The notes under the pieces were generated by a model. The model made no database searches. It had not been told where the DNA came from and saw only the letters and a program-made list of their open reading frames with translations. Shown here in pieces: positions 44,894 to 53,180 of a stretch of DNA of 64,000 bases. Position 1 is the first letter of the stretch. Each line of letters starts with the position of its first letter. Source of the DNA: an uncultured Acidobacteriaceae bacterium (GTDB lineage: Bacteria > Acidobacteriota > Terriglobia > Terriglobales > Acidobacteriaceae); NCBI GenBank assembly GCA_903849645.1, contig CAINJJ010000053.1, positions 1-64,000 on the forward strand, read 5' to 3'. The position numbers were made by a program, and so were the translations under genes.

Positions 44894-44923
44894 GCTCCTG
44901 CGGCTGCGCGCCGCTCCGCCCCT

Positions 44924-46270
44924 TTACGCGCGCAGTTCAATCACCGGAATCCCTTCGGACCAGAGTTCCTTCGACATCGCAATACGAATCCCCTCGGAAG
45001 CGGCCTTGAATGCGACTGGCTTGCCGGTGGCCACCAAGCGCGCCGATGCCACGGGATTGTGGAGTCCACGCACCTGAATCTCCGTTGCGGCCGAGTCCAT
45101 CACAAAGGCATACACGCTTGCGCCGCGCACCGTGGTGCGGTATTGCGGCTCGCCCTGAATCGGCCCATAGGTGCTGCCATAGATGGCCGCGGCGTTTGCG
45201 TGGACCCACTTGCCCATGGCTTCCAGCCGCTCCGCAAACTCCGGCTGAATTCTTCCGTCCGGCTGCGGCCCTACATCGAGAAGAAAATTCCCGCCCCGGC
45301 TGATGATCTCCACCATCGAGCGAATCAAGGTGTCGACGCTCTTGAAGTTGCGGTCCTTGCCCCGATAGGCCCATGTGTCGTTGATGGTCATGCAGGCCTC
45401 CCATGGCTGGAAGTCCTCGTGCCGCGGCACTTGGATCGCCTGCCTGTCGGCTGCGCTGTGGTCTGGGCTGTCCATACGGATGCCCTTCACAGGGATTGCT
45501 TTGGGAATGAACTGCTCGGGCGTGACGAAGTCGCCCGGTACGCCCAGGCGGTTGTTGACCAGCGCCGCCGGCTGCAAACGCCTCACCTCGTCCACAAAGC
45601 GCTGCCCGTCATAGCGCGCCTGCGTATCGGGATCAACCGCGTCGAACCAGACCTCCGCAACTGGACCATATTTTGTCAGTAGCTCGTGCAGTTGCAGGCC
45701 CATGTACTCGAGATAAAGCGGCCACTCGGCACGCGCCGGTTCCCCGCGATAGTTGGCCGCGGAGAGCTTGCTGGTGTCGCGATAGCCGGGATGGTTCATG
45801 TCCGGCGGGGAGTAGTAGAGACCCAGGTCCATCCTGTTTGCATGGCAAGCATCGGAGAGCCTGCGCACAATGTCCTTGCCGTAGGGCGTGCGCGTGATCT
45901 TGTAGTCGGTGTAGTCGGAGTCGAACATGCAGAAGCCGTCGTGATGCTTGGCGGTGAAGACCATGTAGCGCTGTCCGGCCTTCCGGGCCAGGTCAATCCA
46001 TGACTCGGGGTCGAAGAGGGTTGGATTGAAGCGCGCCGGGAGGGCGCGGTAGTCAGCCTCCGTGATCTCCCCGTTCGGCGTGAGAATCGGCCATGAAGCT
46101 TCCACCCCCGCCACCGAATAGGGCCCCCAGTGAACGAACATGCCCAACTTCGCCTCGCGCTGCCATGCTGCCCTCTCGGCGGCATCCGCGGCTTGGCGTG
46201 TTGCGCCCAGCCTGGACACGAACGATGCGGCCATCAGGCCGCCCAAGATGCTTCTCCGGCTCAGTTTCAA
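44924..46270 (-). CDS. GH29 alpha-L-fucosidase, Tat-exported
   Basis: 448-residue enzyme from a TTG start at 46270 (GGAG seven bases upstream), which gives a twin-arginine signal MKLSRRSILGGLMAASFVSR. The GH29 barrel shows KLGMFVHWGPYSVAGVEASW, RYMVFTAKHHDGFCMFDSDY, LGLYYSPPDMNHP and the nucleophile-region VAEVWFDAVDPD near residue 225. RGGNFLLDVGPQPDGRIQPE completes the family pattern. A small C-terminal beta domain follows. It is the first gene of a two-gene unit with the GH28-like gene, suggesting joint action on a fucosylated or pectic plant polysaccharide. Confidence 0.88.
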   Translation of the reverse strand: MKLSRRSILGGLMAASFVSRLGATRQAADAAERAAWQREAKLGMFVHWGPYSVAGVEASWPILTPNGEITEADYRALPARFNPTLFDPESWIDLARKAGQRYMVFTAKHHDGFCMFDSDYTDYKITRTPYGKDIVRRLSDACHANRMDLGLYYSPPDMNHPGYRDTSKLSAANYRGEPARAEWPLYLEYMGLQLHELLTKYGPVAEVWFDAVDPDTQARYDGQRFVDEVRRLQPAALVNNRLGVPGDFVTPEQFIPKAIPVKGIRMDSPDHSAADRQAIQVPRHEDFQPWEACMTINDTWAYRGKDRNFKSVDTLIRSMVEIISRGGNFLLDVGPQPDGRIQPEFAERLEAMGKWVHANAAAIYGSTYGPIQGEPQYRTTVRGASVYAFVMDSAATEIQVRGLHNPVASARLVATGKPVAFKAASEGIRIAMSKELWSEGIPVIELRA

Positions 46271-46457
46271 TGTGAATCTCCAGGTTCCCAAGGGAACTCT
46301 GCATTCTACCCTGCGCCTCCTTGGCCATGTACCAGGAATCGCCAGGCGGCGCGACGGGTAAGGCCGCCGCGGTACAGCCACTCCATCGACGCCAGCATTA
46401 TGATTGCCGATTCCCTCGCGAACCGGCTCCCCTGCTGGATATACTCATCCCAAGCCT

Positions 46458-47780
46458 ATGCGTAATCGCGCCCTGACTGCCCTCCTGCTCCTCGCCCTTC
46501 CGGCGCTCCTCTGCGCCCAAGCCCCTGCCCCGGCGGCCCCCAAAATGCCCACCAAGCCCCAAAGCCCCGCGGCGGTGCATCGCTCCGCCATCGTCATTGA
46601 CACCCACGCCGATACCCCGCAGCGTTTTGTTGACGAGCACTATGACCTGGCCGACCCGCTCAAGGGCGGCAACCTCAATCTCGACTCCGTCCACAAGGGC
46701 AACCTGGGCGCGGAGTTCTTTTCTATCTGGGTGGAGCCTGACATCTACAAGGGCCGCTATGCCCGCCGCACCCTGGAGCTGATTGACGGCGTCCGCCAGC
46801 AGGCCGCCAAACACAGCGACACGGTCCAGTTCGTCACCACACCGGGCGGCATTGAAGACGCCCGCCGCAACCACAAGTTCGCCGTGCTGATGGGCATTGA
46901 GGGCGGCCACTCCATCGAGGACTCGCTCGGACTGCTCCGCCAGTACTATGCCCTCGGGGTGCGCTACATGACCCTCACCTGGTCCAACTCAAACAGTTGG
47001 GCCGACAGCTCCGGCGACATCAAGGACACCACCGTCCCCCACACCAAGGAGGGCCTCACCGAGTTTGGCAAGGACGTGGTCTATGAGATGAACAGGCTGG
47101 GCATGATGGTGGACATCTCCCACGTCTCCGACCGCACGTTTTTCCGGACTCTGGTCATCACCCGCGCGCCGGTCATCGCCTCTCACTCCTCCGCGCGCGC
47201 CCTCTGCGACGCTCCGCGCAACATGACCGACGACATGCTCCGGGCCGTGGCCAACTCCGGCGGGCCCAACTCCAAGGGAGGCGTCGTCCAGGTCAACTTC
47301 TACTCCGGCTTCCTTTCTCAGCCCTACCGTGACGCTCAGAAGGCCCAGCAACCCGAGGTGGACAAGGCCGTCGCCGACGCCAAGGAAAAGGCAAAGGCCG
47401 AGGGCCGGGAGTTTCTCTATGCCGACGAGGAGAAGATTCAGCGGGAGTTTGCCGACCGCATTCCACGTCCGCCGCTCTCCATTCTCATTGACCACATCGA
47501 CCACATTGCCAAGGTGGCCGGTGTGGACCACGTCGGGCTGGGCTCGGACTTTGACGGCGTCAGCGGCCAGCTTCCCCAGGGCATGGACTCCGCCGCGGAC
47601 CTGCCCAAGATTACCGAGGCCTTGATGGCCCGCGGCTACTCGTCCGAGGACTGCCGCAAGATTCTGGGCGGCAACCTGCTGCGCGTCTTCCACGAGGTCG
47701 AAGCCGTGGCCAGGGAGTTGCAAGCCGAGGACCGTCCCCGCATCCGCGACAAGCAGCCCTTCGACAAGTGGCAGAAATAG
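46458..47780 (+). CDS. Secreted membrane dipeptidase (peptidase family M19)
   Basis: 440 residues with a signal peptide (MRNRALTALLLLALPALLCA). Renal-dipeptidase fold with two-zinc ligands: VIDTHADTPQRF near residue 50, the bridging Glu in LMGIEGGHSIED, the His in VIASHSSARALCD, and the Asp in HVGLGSDFDGV near 365. A mid-protein insertion rich in Lys and Glu (about 295-330) is long for the family. It probably cleaves dipeptides in the periplasm. It pairs with the downstream S10 peptidase as a peptide-scavenging unit. Confidence 0.9.
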   Translation: MRNRALTALLLLALPALLCAQAPAPAAPKMPTKPQSPAAVHRSAIVIDTHADTPQRFVDEHYDLADPLKGGNLNLDSVHKGNLGAEFFSIWVEPDIYKGRYARRTLELIDGVRQQAAKHSDTVQFVTTPGGIEDARRNHKFAVLMGIEGGHSIEDSLGLLRQYYALGVRYMTLTWSNSNSWADSSGDIKDTTVPHTKEGLTEFGKDVVYEMNRLGMMVDISHVSDRTFFRTLVITRAPVIASHSSARALCDAPRNMTDDMLRAVANSGGPNSKGGVVQVNFYSGFLSQPYRDAQKAQQPEVDKAVADAKEKAKAEGREFLYADEEKIQREFADRIPRPPLSILIDHIDHIAKVAGVDHVGLGSDFDGVSGQLPQGMDSAADLPKITEALMARGYSSEDCRKILGGNLLRVFHEVEAVARELQAEDRPRIRDKQPFDKWQK

Positions 47781-47896
47781 TTCAGACTCGTGCGCCTATC
47801 CTGACCCCGCTCAAGGCGTCAACAGAATTGAAAGGCTAAACCAGCGCGAACTGCCGGTTTTGGCCACCTACACAATCCCTTTCCAGGAGCCCACGC

Positions 47897-49543
47897 ATGT
47901 ACCGTTCCCCTCGTATCTCCGCCGCCCTGCTCGCGGCCTTCCTGATCGCCGCACCTCTGGCTCTCCGCGCGGACGACGACAAGCCCGCCGACAAATCCGC
48001 GGATAAAGCAGCCGAAAAGACCGCTGAAAAAGCTCCCCCTGCCGAGGTCACTACGCAAGGCACAGTGGACGTGGGCGGCCAGCACATCGCTTATACCGCC
48101 GTCACCGGGACGCTGACTGTGGGCGCCACCGACGCCCAGGACGCGCAGCTTGGCCTCGACGGCAAGCCGCAGGCGGGCAGCCAACTGGCGCTCGATGTGC
48201 CCAAGGAGCCCAAGGACGCCGCGCCCACCGCGCGCATGTTCTATGTCGCCTATTTCAAGAAGGACGCGAAGGCCGAGGACCGGCCCATCACCTTCTTCTA
48301 CAACGGCGGGCCCGGCAGCTCCACCGTCTGGCTCCACATGGGCTCGCTCGGCCCCAAGCACGTGGTTACCGCGGGCGACCAGCACCTGCCAGCCGCGCCC
48401 TACAAGATGGTGGACAACGCCTATTCGCTGCTCGACACCAGCGACCTGGTCTTCATTGACATGCCCGGCACCGGCTTCGGCCGCCTCACCGGCAAGGAGG
48501 CTGAAAAGGCCTTCTGGGGCATCGATGAGGACGCCAATGCCTTTGCCCGCTTCATCCAGCGCTTCATCACCAAGTACAACCGCTGGAACTCGCCCAAGTA
48601 CCTCTTCGGCGAGAGCTACGGCACCACCCGCTCCGCCGTTCTGGCCGACATCCTGGAGAACGGCCGCGCCATTGACCTCAATGGCGTCATCCTGCTCTCG
48701 CAGATCTTCAACTTCACCACGGACATTGACTTCCCCAGCGGCAACCCCGGCGTGGACCTGCCCTATGTGCTGGCCCTGCCTACCTACGCCGCCACCGCCT
48801 GGTACCACAAGAAGCTGCCTCAGCAGCCGGCGGCGCTCGAGACCTTCCTCAAAGAGGTGGAAGACTTCGCCACCGGCCCCTACGCCCACGCCCTGGCACT
48901 GGGCACCGATTTGAGCGCGGAAGAAAAGCAGCAGGTGGCCGAAAAGCTGCACAGCTATATTGGCCTGCCTGTCGCCTACCTGCTCAAGGCGAACCTGCGC
49001 GTGAGCGGCGGCCAGTTTGAAAAGAACCTGCAGGACGACCAGGACCTGACCACCGGACGGCTCGACACGCGCTTCTCCGGGCCCAACCTGAACCCTCTGA
49101 GCGAGGGCGCCGAGTACGACCCGCAAAGCTCCGCCATCTCCTCAGCCTACGTCACCGTCTTCAACGACTACGTGCGCCGCGACCTCAAATACGGCGAGGG
49201 CCAGACCTACCTGGACCACGCCCTCTTCGGCAGCGCGCCCTGGGACTTCAAGCACAACGGCAACCCGGTCAGCGTCAACGTGGCCAACGATCTGGCAGAG
49301 GCCCTGAAGACCAACCCGCGCTTGAAGGTGATGGTCAACGGCGGCTACTATGACCTGGCCACGCCCTTCTTCGCCGCCGTTTACGAAGAGAAGCACCTGC
49401 CCATCCCGCAGTCCTTGGCCAAGAACATCGAGTACGCCTGGTACGAATCCGGCCACATGGTCTATGTACGCGACGAGAGCCTCAAGCAGCTCCACGACCG
49501 GGTCGCCGACTTCATCAAGCGCACGCAGGCGGATGGCAAGTAG
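47897..49543 (+). CDS. Secreted serine carboxypeptidase-like protein (peptidase family S10)
   Basis: 548 residues with a signal peptide (MYRSPRISAALLAAFLIAAP). The alpha/beta-hydrolase S10 pattern is complete: oxyanion region FFYNGGPGSSTVWLHMGSLG, nucleophile Ser in LFGESYGTTRSAVLAD near residue 240, Asp in VNGGYYDLATPFF and His in YESGHMVYVRDESL. A Lys-, Ala- and Glu-rich spacer follows the signal peptide (about 25-55). AGGAG lies before the ATG. It removes C-terminal residues from peptides outside the cytoplasm, complementing the M19 dipeptidase 116 bases upstream. Confidence 0.9.
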   Translation: MYRSPRISAALLAAFLIAAPLALRADDDKPADKSADKAAEKTAEKAPPAEVTTQGTVDVGGQHIAYTAVTGTLTVGATDAQDAQLGLDGKPQAGSQLALDVPKEPKDAAPTARMFYVAYFKKDAKAEDRPITFFYNGGPGSSTVWLHMGSLGPKHVVTAGDQHLPAAPYKMVDNAYSLLDTSDLVFIDMPGTGFGRLTGKEAEKAFWGIDEDANAFARFIQRFITKYNRWNSPKYLFGESYGTTRSAVLADILENGRAIDLNGVILLSQIFNFTTDIDFPSGNPGVDLPYVLALPTYAATAWYHKKLPQQPAALETFLKEVEDFATGPYAHALALGTDLSAEEKQQVAEKLHSYIGLPVAYLLKANLRVSGGQFEKNLQDDQDLTTGRLDTRFSGPNLNPLSEGAEYDPQSSAISSAYVTVFNDYVRRDLKYGEGQTYLDHALFGSAPWDFKHNGNPVSVNVANDLAEALKTNPRLKVMVNGGYYDLATPFFAAVYEEKHLPIPQSLAKNIEYAWYESGHMVYVRDESLKQLHDRVADFIKRTQADGK

Positions 49544-49642
49544 ACCTGCGCCCGCTCATCGCGGTCTCGAATGGGCCGCGATGAATCGGGGATTGCTCAC
49601 TTTCTTTGGGAAGCAGAGCAGGATGTTCATTTGCACTGGATT

Positions 49643-49849
49643 GGCGGGTGGCCCGGTCATGAGGATCGCAGAACCATAGCGGCTGCGCCCCGTTCATCGC
49701 GTACTTTGCGATGAGCGGGCGGGTTGGGTTGTGCCCCACCAAAAATGGCAGTTGGGCCGGCCATCAAAGCGCCGGGATTGTGTCCTGTTCATCGGCGCAG
49801 CTTTCAAGGATGAGGATGATCCATCGGCAAGATGACCGGGCCACCCGCC
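49643..49849. mobile_element. Terminal-inverted-repeat element, copy A (MITE-like)
   Basis: Begins GGCGGGTGGCCCGGTCAT (49643-49660) and ends with its exact complement ATGACCGGGCCACCCGCC (49832-49849), 18-bp perfect inverted ends. Its first 70 or so bases and last 55 are nearly identical to copy B at 51562-51704 in the same orientation. Copy A carries an extra middle segment of about 65 bases. It has no coding capacity. Sequence just before it (49575-49640) is also non-coding and may belong to a related repeat. No transposase is nearby. Confidence 0.75.
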
Positions 49850-49927
49850 TGCTCAGCACATAGATCTCACTGCTGACCTTTTCGTTCCAGCAATGCCCGC
49901 AGTTGCCGGAACCCTTTCTGCATTACC

Positions 49928-51484
49928 CTAACGATAGAGTCGGACCCCCTGTACGTTGACTGCACCGCCGTCACCCGAAAGGACGAGGAGGTGCCGTCCA
50001 GGTGCAAGCCCAAGTTTGCGGAAAACCGAGACCCCGGAGAGTTCCGGCATGTTGGCAATGTCCAGCGCGGCGCCAACCTTGGCTCTGCCATCCACCGTGA
50101 TGCCGAGCTGGCCGCGACCACCGGCCTTGCGCGCAATCACTTCGATGCCTGTGCCCTCGAAATGCAAAGTGAGGTGGTCGTCCTTCTCCTGGCTTGTCCA
50201 AGCGAGGTTCTCGCGACCGGGATCAGCCCCCATGACTTGCCAGTTGCCCTGCTTTTCAAAGCCTGCGCTCTCGACGCTGAAGTAAGCTGAGGGCGGCAGG
50301 GGCCGGGGGTCCAGCACAATGGGGATACTCCACGCCTTGTAAATACTTGAAGGAACATCCTCGAACTGGCAACCTGCGGTGAACATGCGCACGGTCACGC
50401 CATCTTCACCCGCCTCCTGGTACTTCGTAGAGATTGACGGCCCGTACATGTTGCTGCCCGGAGCCAGAAAGCCGTCGCTCAAGGAACCGACCTCAGTCCA
50501 AGGCCCCCACGGATGCGCTGCGGCGTAGAGGTCGTAGCGCATTTGAGTGGGGTTAAACCAGTGCGGCAACGGCTCGGGGTTGTACCAGGAAATCATCAGA
50601 TAAACCCCGATCGCCGGGACATACGTGATGGGGGTCTGGCCGCACTTGGCCGGCCTTGCCACAATCGGTGCAGCTTCATAAACGCTGCCTGTCCAGTTGG
50701 CGCTTTCCGCGCCATCACCGCAACGCCAGTACTGCCAGTCGGCACCATTTAACGCGGCAATCTTTTCGCGACGAACTCGGCCCAGGACGAGGAAGTCCCC
50801 GTCGCACCAAAAGCCATTGGTGGAAACCGCGTAAACGAACTCAGCTGCACGATCAACCGTGACGCGACCGCCATCTTTGCCGTAGTGCACGAACATGGGC
50901 GCGCCGAAGGCCGGACCGAGCCACATGGGCCGCGCGTAGTTTTCCGCGCTGGTGCGAGTCCAGGTTCGGCCGCGGTCGATGGACTTGATAAGACTTGCAT
51001 TCAGGGCCGTCTGGCGCATCAACGGATCGTGGCTCTCGTGGCCATAGACATTGCGCGACACGAATGCGTAGAAGACACCGTCAATGCACTCCTGCCCGCA
51101 AACCTTCCAAGTTGCGTTATCGGCTGCCCTCTGGTCGGCTTTCCCGTAATCGTCCATGGGGTTCACCAAGCGGCCTGCGAGCGACTCGAAGGTAGAGCCC
51201 GAGAAGACATTGAACGCGAGGTTCCGCGGATCGTGCCCAAAGCCGCGCCCATCGCAGTTGAAGCTGTAGAGCTGGTCGTCGTCGGCCCAGAAGGGGTCCC
51301 AGGTATCACCATTCGAGTCGTCCCACTTGTGAATCCGGTTCAGATCGAACCGCACCTGGGCAATGGGTGGCGGAGCATTCACCAAGCCGACTTCAGTCGC
51401 ATCGCTAGCCAGTACCGTGCGGGCACAGGCCCCCACTGCGGCCAGGCTCCCTGCTTGCAAGAAGTCCCTGCGATTCATCGTCAT
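49928..51484 (-). CDS. Tat-exported protein of unknown function, propeller-like
   Basis: 518 residues with a twin-arginine signal (MNRRDFLQAGSLAAVGACA). The body has Trp/Tyr-rich blocks resembling five-bladed propeller glycan-active proteins (WDDSNGDTWDPFWADDDQLY, SIDRGRTWTRTSAENYARP, PITYVPAIGVYLMISWYN). The C-terminal about 110 residues look like a jelly-roll binding domain (DDHLTLHFEGTGIEVIARKA, LVLSGDGGAVNVQGVRLYR). I cannot name a characterised family; a DUF4185-like or exo-glycosidase-like propeller is possible. It is flanked on both sides by copies of an inverted-repeat element and is slightly less GC-rich in wobble positions than its neighbours. Confidence 0.7.
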   Translation of the reverse strand: MTMNRRDFLQAGSLAAVGACARTVLASDATEVGLVNAPPPIAQVRFDLNRIHKWDDSNGDTWDPFWADDDQLYSFNCDGRGFGHDPRNLAFNVFSGSTFESLAGRLVNPMDDYGKADQRAADNATWKVCGQECIDGVFYAFVSRNVYGHESHDPLMRQTALNASLIKSIDRGRTWTRTSAENYARPMWLGPAFGAPMFVHYGKDGGRVTVDRAAEFVYAVSTNGFWCDGDFLVLGRVRREKIAALNGADWQYWRCGDGAESANWTGSVYEAAPIVARPAKCGQTPITYVPAIGVYLMISWYNPEPLPHWFNPTQMRYDLYAAAHPWGPWTEVGSLSDGFLAPGSNMYGPSISTKYQEAGEDGVTVRMFTAGCQFEDVPSSIYKAWSIPIVLDPRPLPPSAYFSVESAGFEKQGNWQVMGADPGRENLAWTSQEKDDHLTLHFEGTGIEVIARKAGGRGQLGITVDGRAKVGAALDIANMPELSGVSVFRKLGLAPGRHLLVLSGDGGAVNVQGVRLYR

Positions 51485-51561
51485 TACCGTAAGTTCCTTT
51501 CCCGCGACGTATCTTTGACTGGGGCACTATCGGCGGCGACAGTGTGAGATAGCCGATTCCG

Positions 51562-51704
51562 GGCGGGTGGCCCGGTCATGAGGATCGCAGAACCATAGCG
51601 GCTGCGCCCCATGTATCGCGTACTTTGCGATGAAACTGCGATGAACGGTGCGCAGCTTTCAAGGATGAGGTTGATCCATCGGCATGATGACCGGGCCACC
51701 CGCC
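51562..51704. mobile_element. Terminal-inverted-repeat element, copy B (MITE-like)
   Basis: Same 18-bp perfect inverted ends as copy A (51562-51579 and 51687-51704). Three mismatches in the first 70 or so bases and two in the last 55 against copy A. An inner mini-hairpin (ATCGC, seven bases, GCGAT) is shared. Shorter than copy A because it lacks the middle segment. Confidence 0.75.
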
Positions 51705-51802
51705 TGATTGCACATCCTGAATTCCGTGCGCACCACCCCAGCGAAGCGAACAGCCGCCTAGCTCCTTCTTCGCAGAAATCGCGCCGCGCCAGAGCGCCGC
51801 GC

Positions 51803-52087
51803 CTACTTCTCCACTTCCACGCCGCGCCAGAAGGCCACATAGCCCTTGATCTTCCGCGCCGCCGGCTTGGGGTCCGGATAGTACCAGGCTGCGTCCGGGT
51901 TGTCCTGCCCGGCAATCAAGAGGTTCATGTAGCGGGCCTGTCCCTTCCAGGGGCAGATCGAAGTGGTGCTGCTGGGTGTGAAGAATTCGCGTTTCAGGCT
52001 GGCTTCGGGAAAGTAGACGTTCCCTTCCACAATCTCTGTCGTATCGCTCTCGGCAATCACCTTGCCGTTCCAGATCGCTCGCGCCAT
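51803..52087 (-). CDS. DUF427-domain protein
   Basis: 94-residue small cytoplasmic protein. The pattern MARAIWNGKVIAESDTTEIV, VYFPEASLKREFF, then TSICPWKGQARYMNLLIAGQ and ARKIKGYVAFWRGVEVEK is the DUF427 domain, whose fold is known but whose biochemical role is not settled. The frame extends upstream past the ATG at 52087 without family likeness, so the ATG is taken. It stands alone between repeat copy B and a small secreted protein gene. Confidence 0.85.
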   Translation of the reverse strand: MARAIWNGKVIAESDTTEIVEGNVYFPEASLKREFFTPSSTTSICPWKGQARYMNLLIAGQDNPDAAWYYPDPKPAARKIKGYVAFWRGVEVEK

Positions 52088-52211
52088 GGGCTTATCCCGT
52101 TTGATTTCCGCTGCATCCGGCCGGCTCCGGGGAGGAGCCGGCGGACGCAACGCATACGACACTAACAGAGATTCCTGGCTAAGGCGAGTTTGGCCCTGCG
52201 CAGGAGCCCCT

Positions 52212-52538
52212 TTACTTGGCTGCGGCGATCGCGTCGATGTGGACGCTCTTCTTGTCGCCATCGGCAGTAGCGGTGACCGTGACGTGGTCGCCGTAGAAGC
52301 CCTTCACCGCCTCGGGGTTGTCGATCGTCCAGACGGCCTTTTTGGCCTCGTCCACAAACACCGGCGCCGAGCCCATCTCGTCGATGCACTTCTTTACGCA
52401 GGCCGCACCCGTGCCGGCATGTTTTGCGCCGCACATCGAGTCGGAGACCCAGCCGGTAATCTTCGTGGAATCAGCGGCGCCGGCCGAAAGTGAGGCCACG
52501 CCAAGGACAGCTACCAGCAGAGCGATTGTCTTCTTCAT
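52212..52538 (-). CDS. Small secreted protein, DUF5818-like
   Basis: 108 residues with a clear signal peptide (MKKTIALLVAVLGVASLSAG). The mature part ITGWVSDSMCGAKHAGTGAA with CVKKCIDEMGSAPVFVDEAK and two or three Cys residues matches a small exported family common in Acidobacteria; the MCGAKH and CVKKC motifs could hold a metal or a disulphide. GGAGG lies seven bases before the ATG. Function is unknown. Confidence 0.82.
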   Translation of the reverse strand: MKKTIALLVAVLGVASLSAGAADSTKITGWVSDSMCGAKHAGTGAACVKKCIDEMGSAPVFVDEAKKAVWTIDNPEAVKGFYGDHVTVTATADGDKKSVHIDAIAAAK

Positions 52539-52652
52539 TTGAACCTCCAGGGGATGGTGAGTCGTACCCATTTCCATCTTGCTCCCCTGACCCGCACTTG
52601 GGCAAGGTCGGAAGCGCCTCGCGTTTGAGCGCGTCAAAGCGGAAAGTGGCTT

Positions 52653-53099
52653 TTAGGTGTGGTTTGTCACGCTCGCGCGCCGGCCTTCAAGGCTCCTGGC
52701 CATCTGCTCGTAGCGCTGCGATGCCGCGGTAAACCGGCTGATCAGCTCCGAGGTCTTTACCAGGAAGCCGGGCATCTTTTCCCGGACCGCCTCCAGAATC
52801 GGCGCAAACTTGGCCAGAAGAAAAAATCCCTCTCCGTTGCAATCCATAAACAGCTCGGCCGAGACAGCCCCGTGCAGCACCATCGCCGCGCCCATCTCCC
52901 AGTAACTGATCACCTGCCGGAACCAGGCATTGTGCGGGTCTGCCGGGTTCGACGCCACGGCAAAAAACTCCTCCGCCGTGGCCGGCCAGAACTCGCCCGT
53001 CATCCACGCGCGCGCCTGGCGCATCAGCGGCTCCCTGCGCAATTCATAAAACTTTAGAATGATCTCGGCATCGGCCGGCGTTGCAAGCATACGTTCCAT
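52653..53099 (-). CDS. Conserved protein of unknown function
   Basis: 148 residues, soluble, mostly helical by pattern (TPADAEIILKFYELRREPLM, NAWFRQVISYWEMGAAMVLH, FAPILEAVREKMPGFLVKTS). No signal peptide and no family I recognise. The ATG at 53099 has GGAG eight bases before it; the frame continues upstream without support. Amino-acid use and codon bias are those of a real gene. Its downstream neighbour is the DUF5818-like gene and its upstream neighbour the methyltransferase gene, all on one strand with short gaps. Confidence 0.72.
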   Translation of the reverse strand: MERMLATPADAEIILKFYELRREPLMRQARAWMTGEFWPATAEEFFAVASNPADPHNAWFRQVISYWEMGAAMVLHGAVSAELFMDCNGEGFFLLAKFAPILEAVREKMPGFLVKTSELISRFTAASQRYEQMARSLEGRRASVTNHT

Positions 53100-53180
53100 G
53101 AGTGGTTTCTCCGCTGCCCCATAGTACCGGATTGCGCCGGGCGGCGCTGTCTGGCCCGTCACCCGCGCACTTTGCCCCGC

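Noticed and set aside
52100-52211. Upstream extension of the DUF427 gene
   Set aside because: The added residues are Arg/Pro/Ser-rich and overlap the neighbouring gene region; the ATG at 52087 begins the conserved domain.
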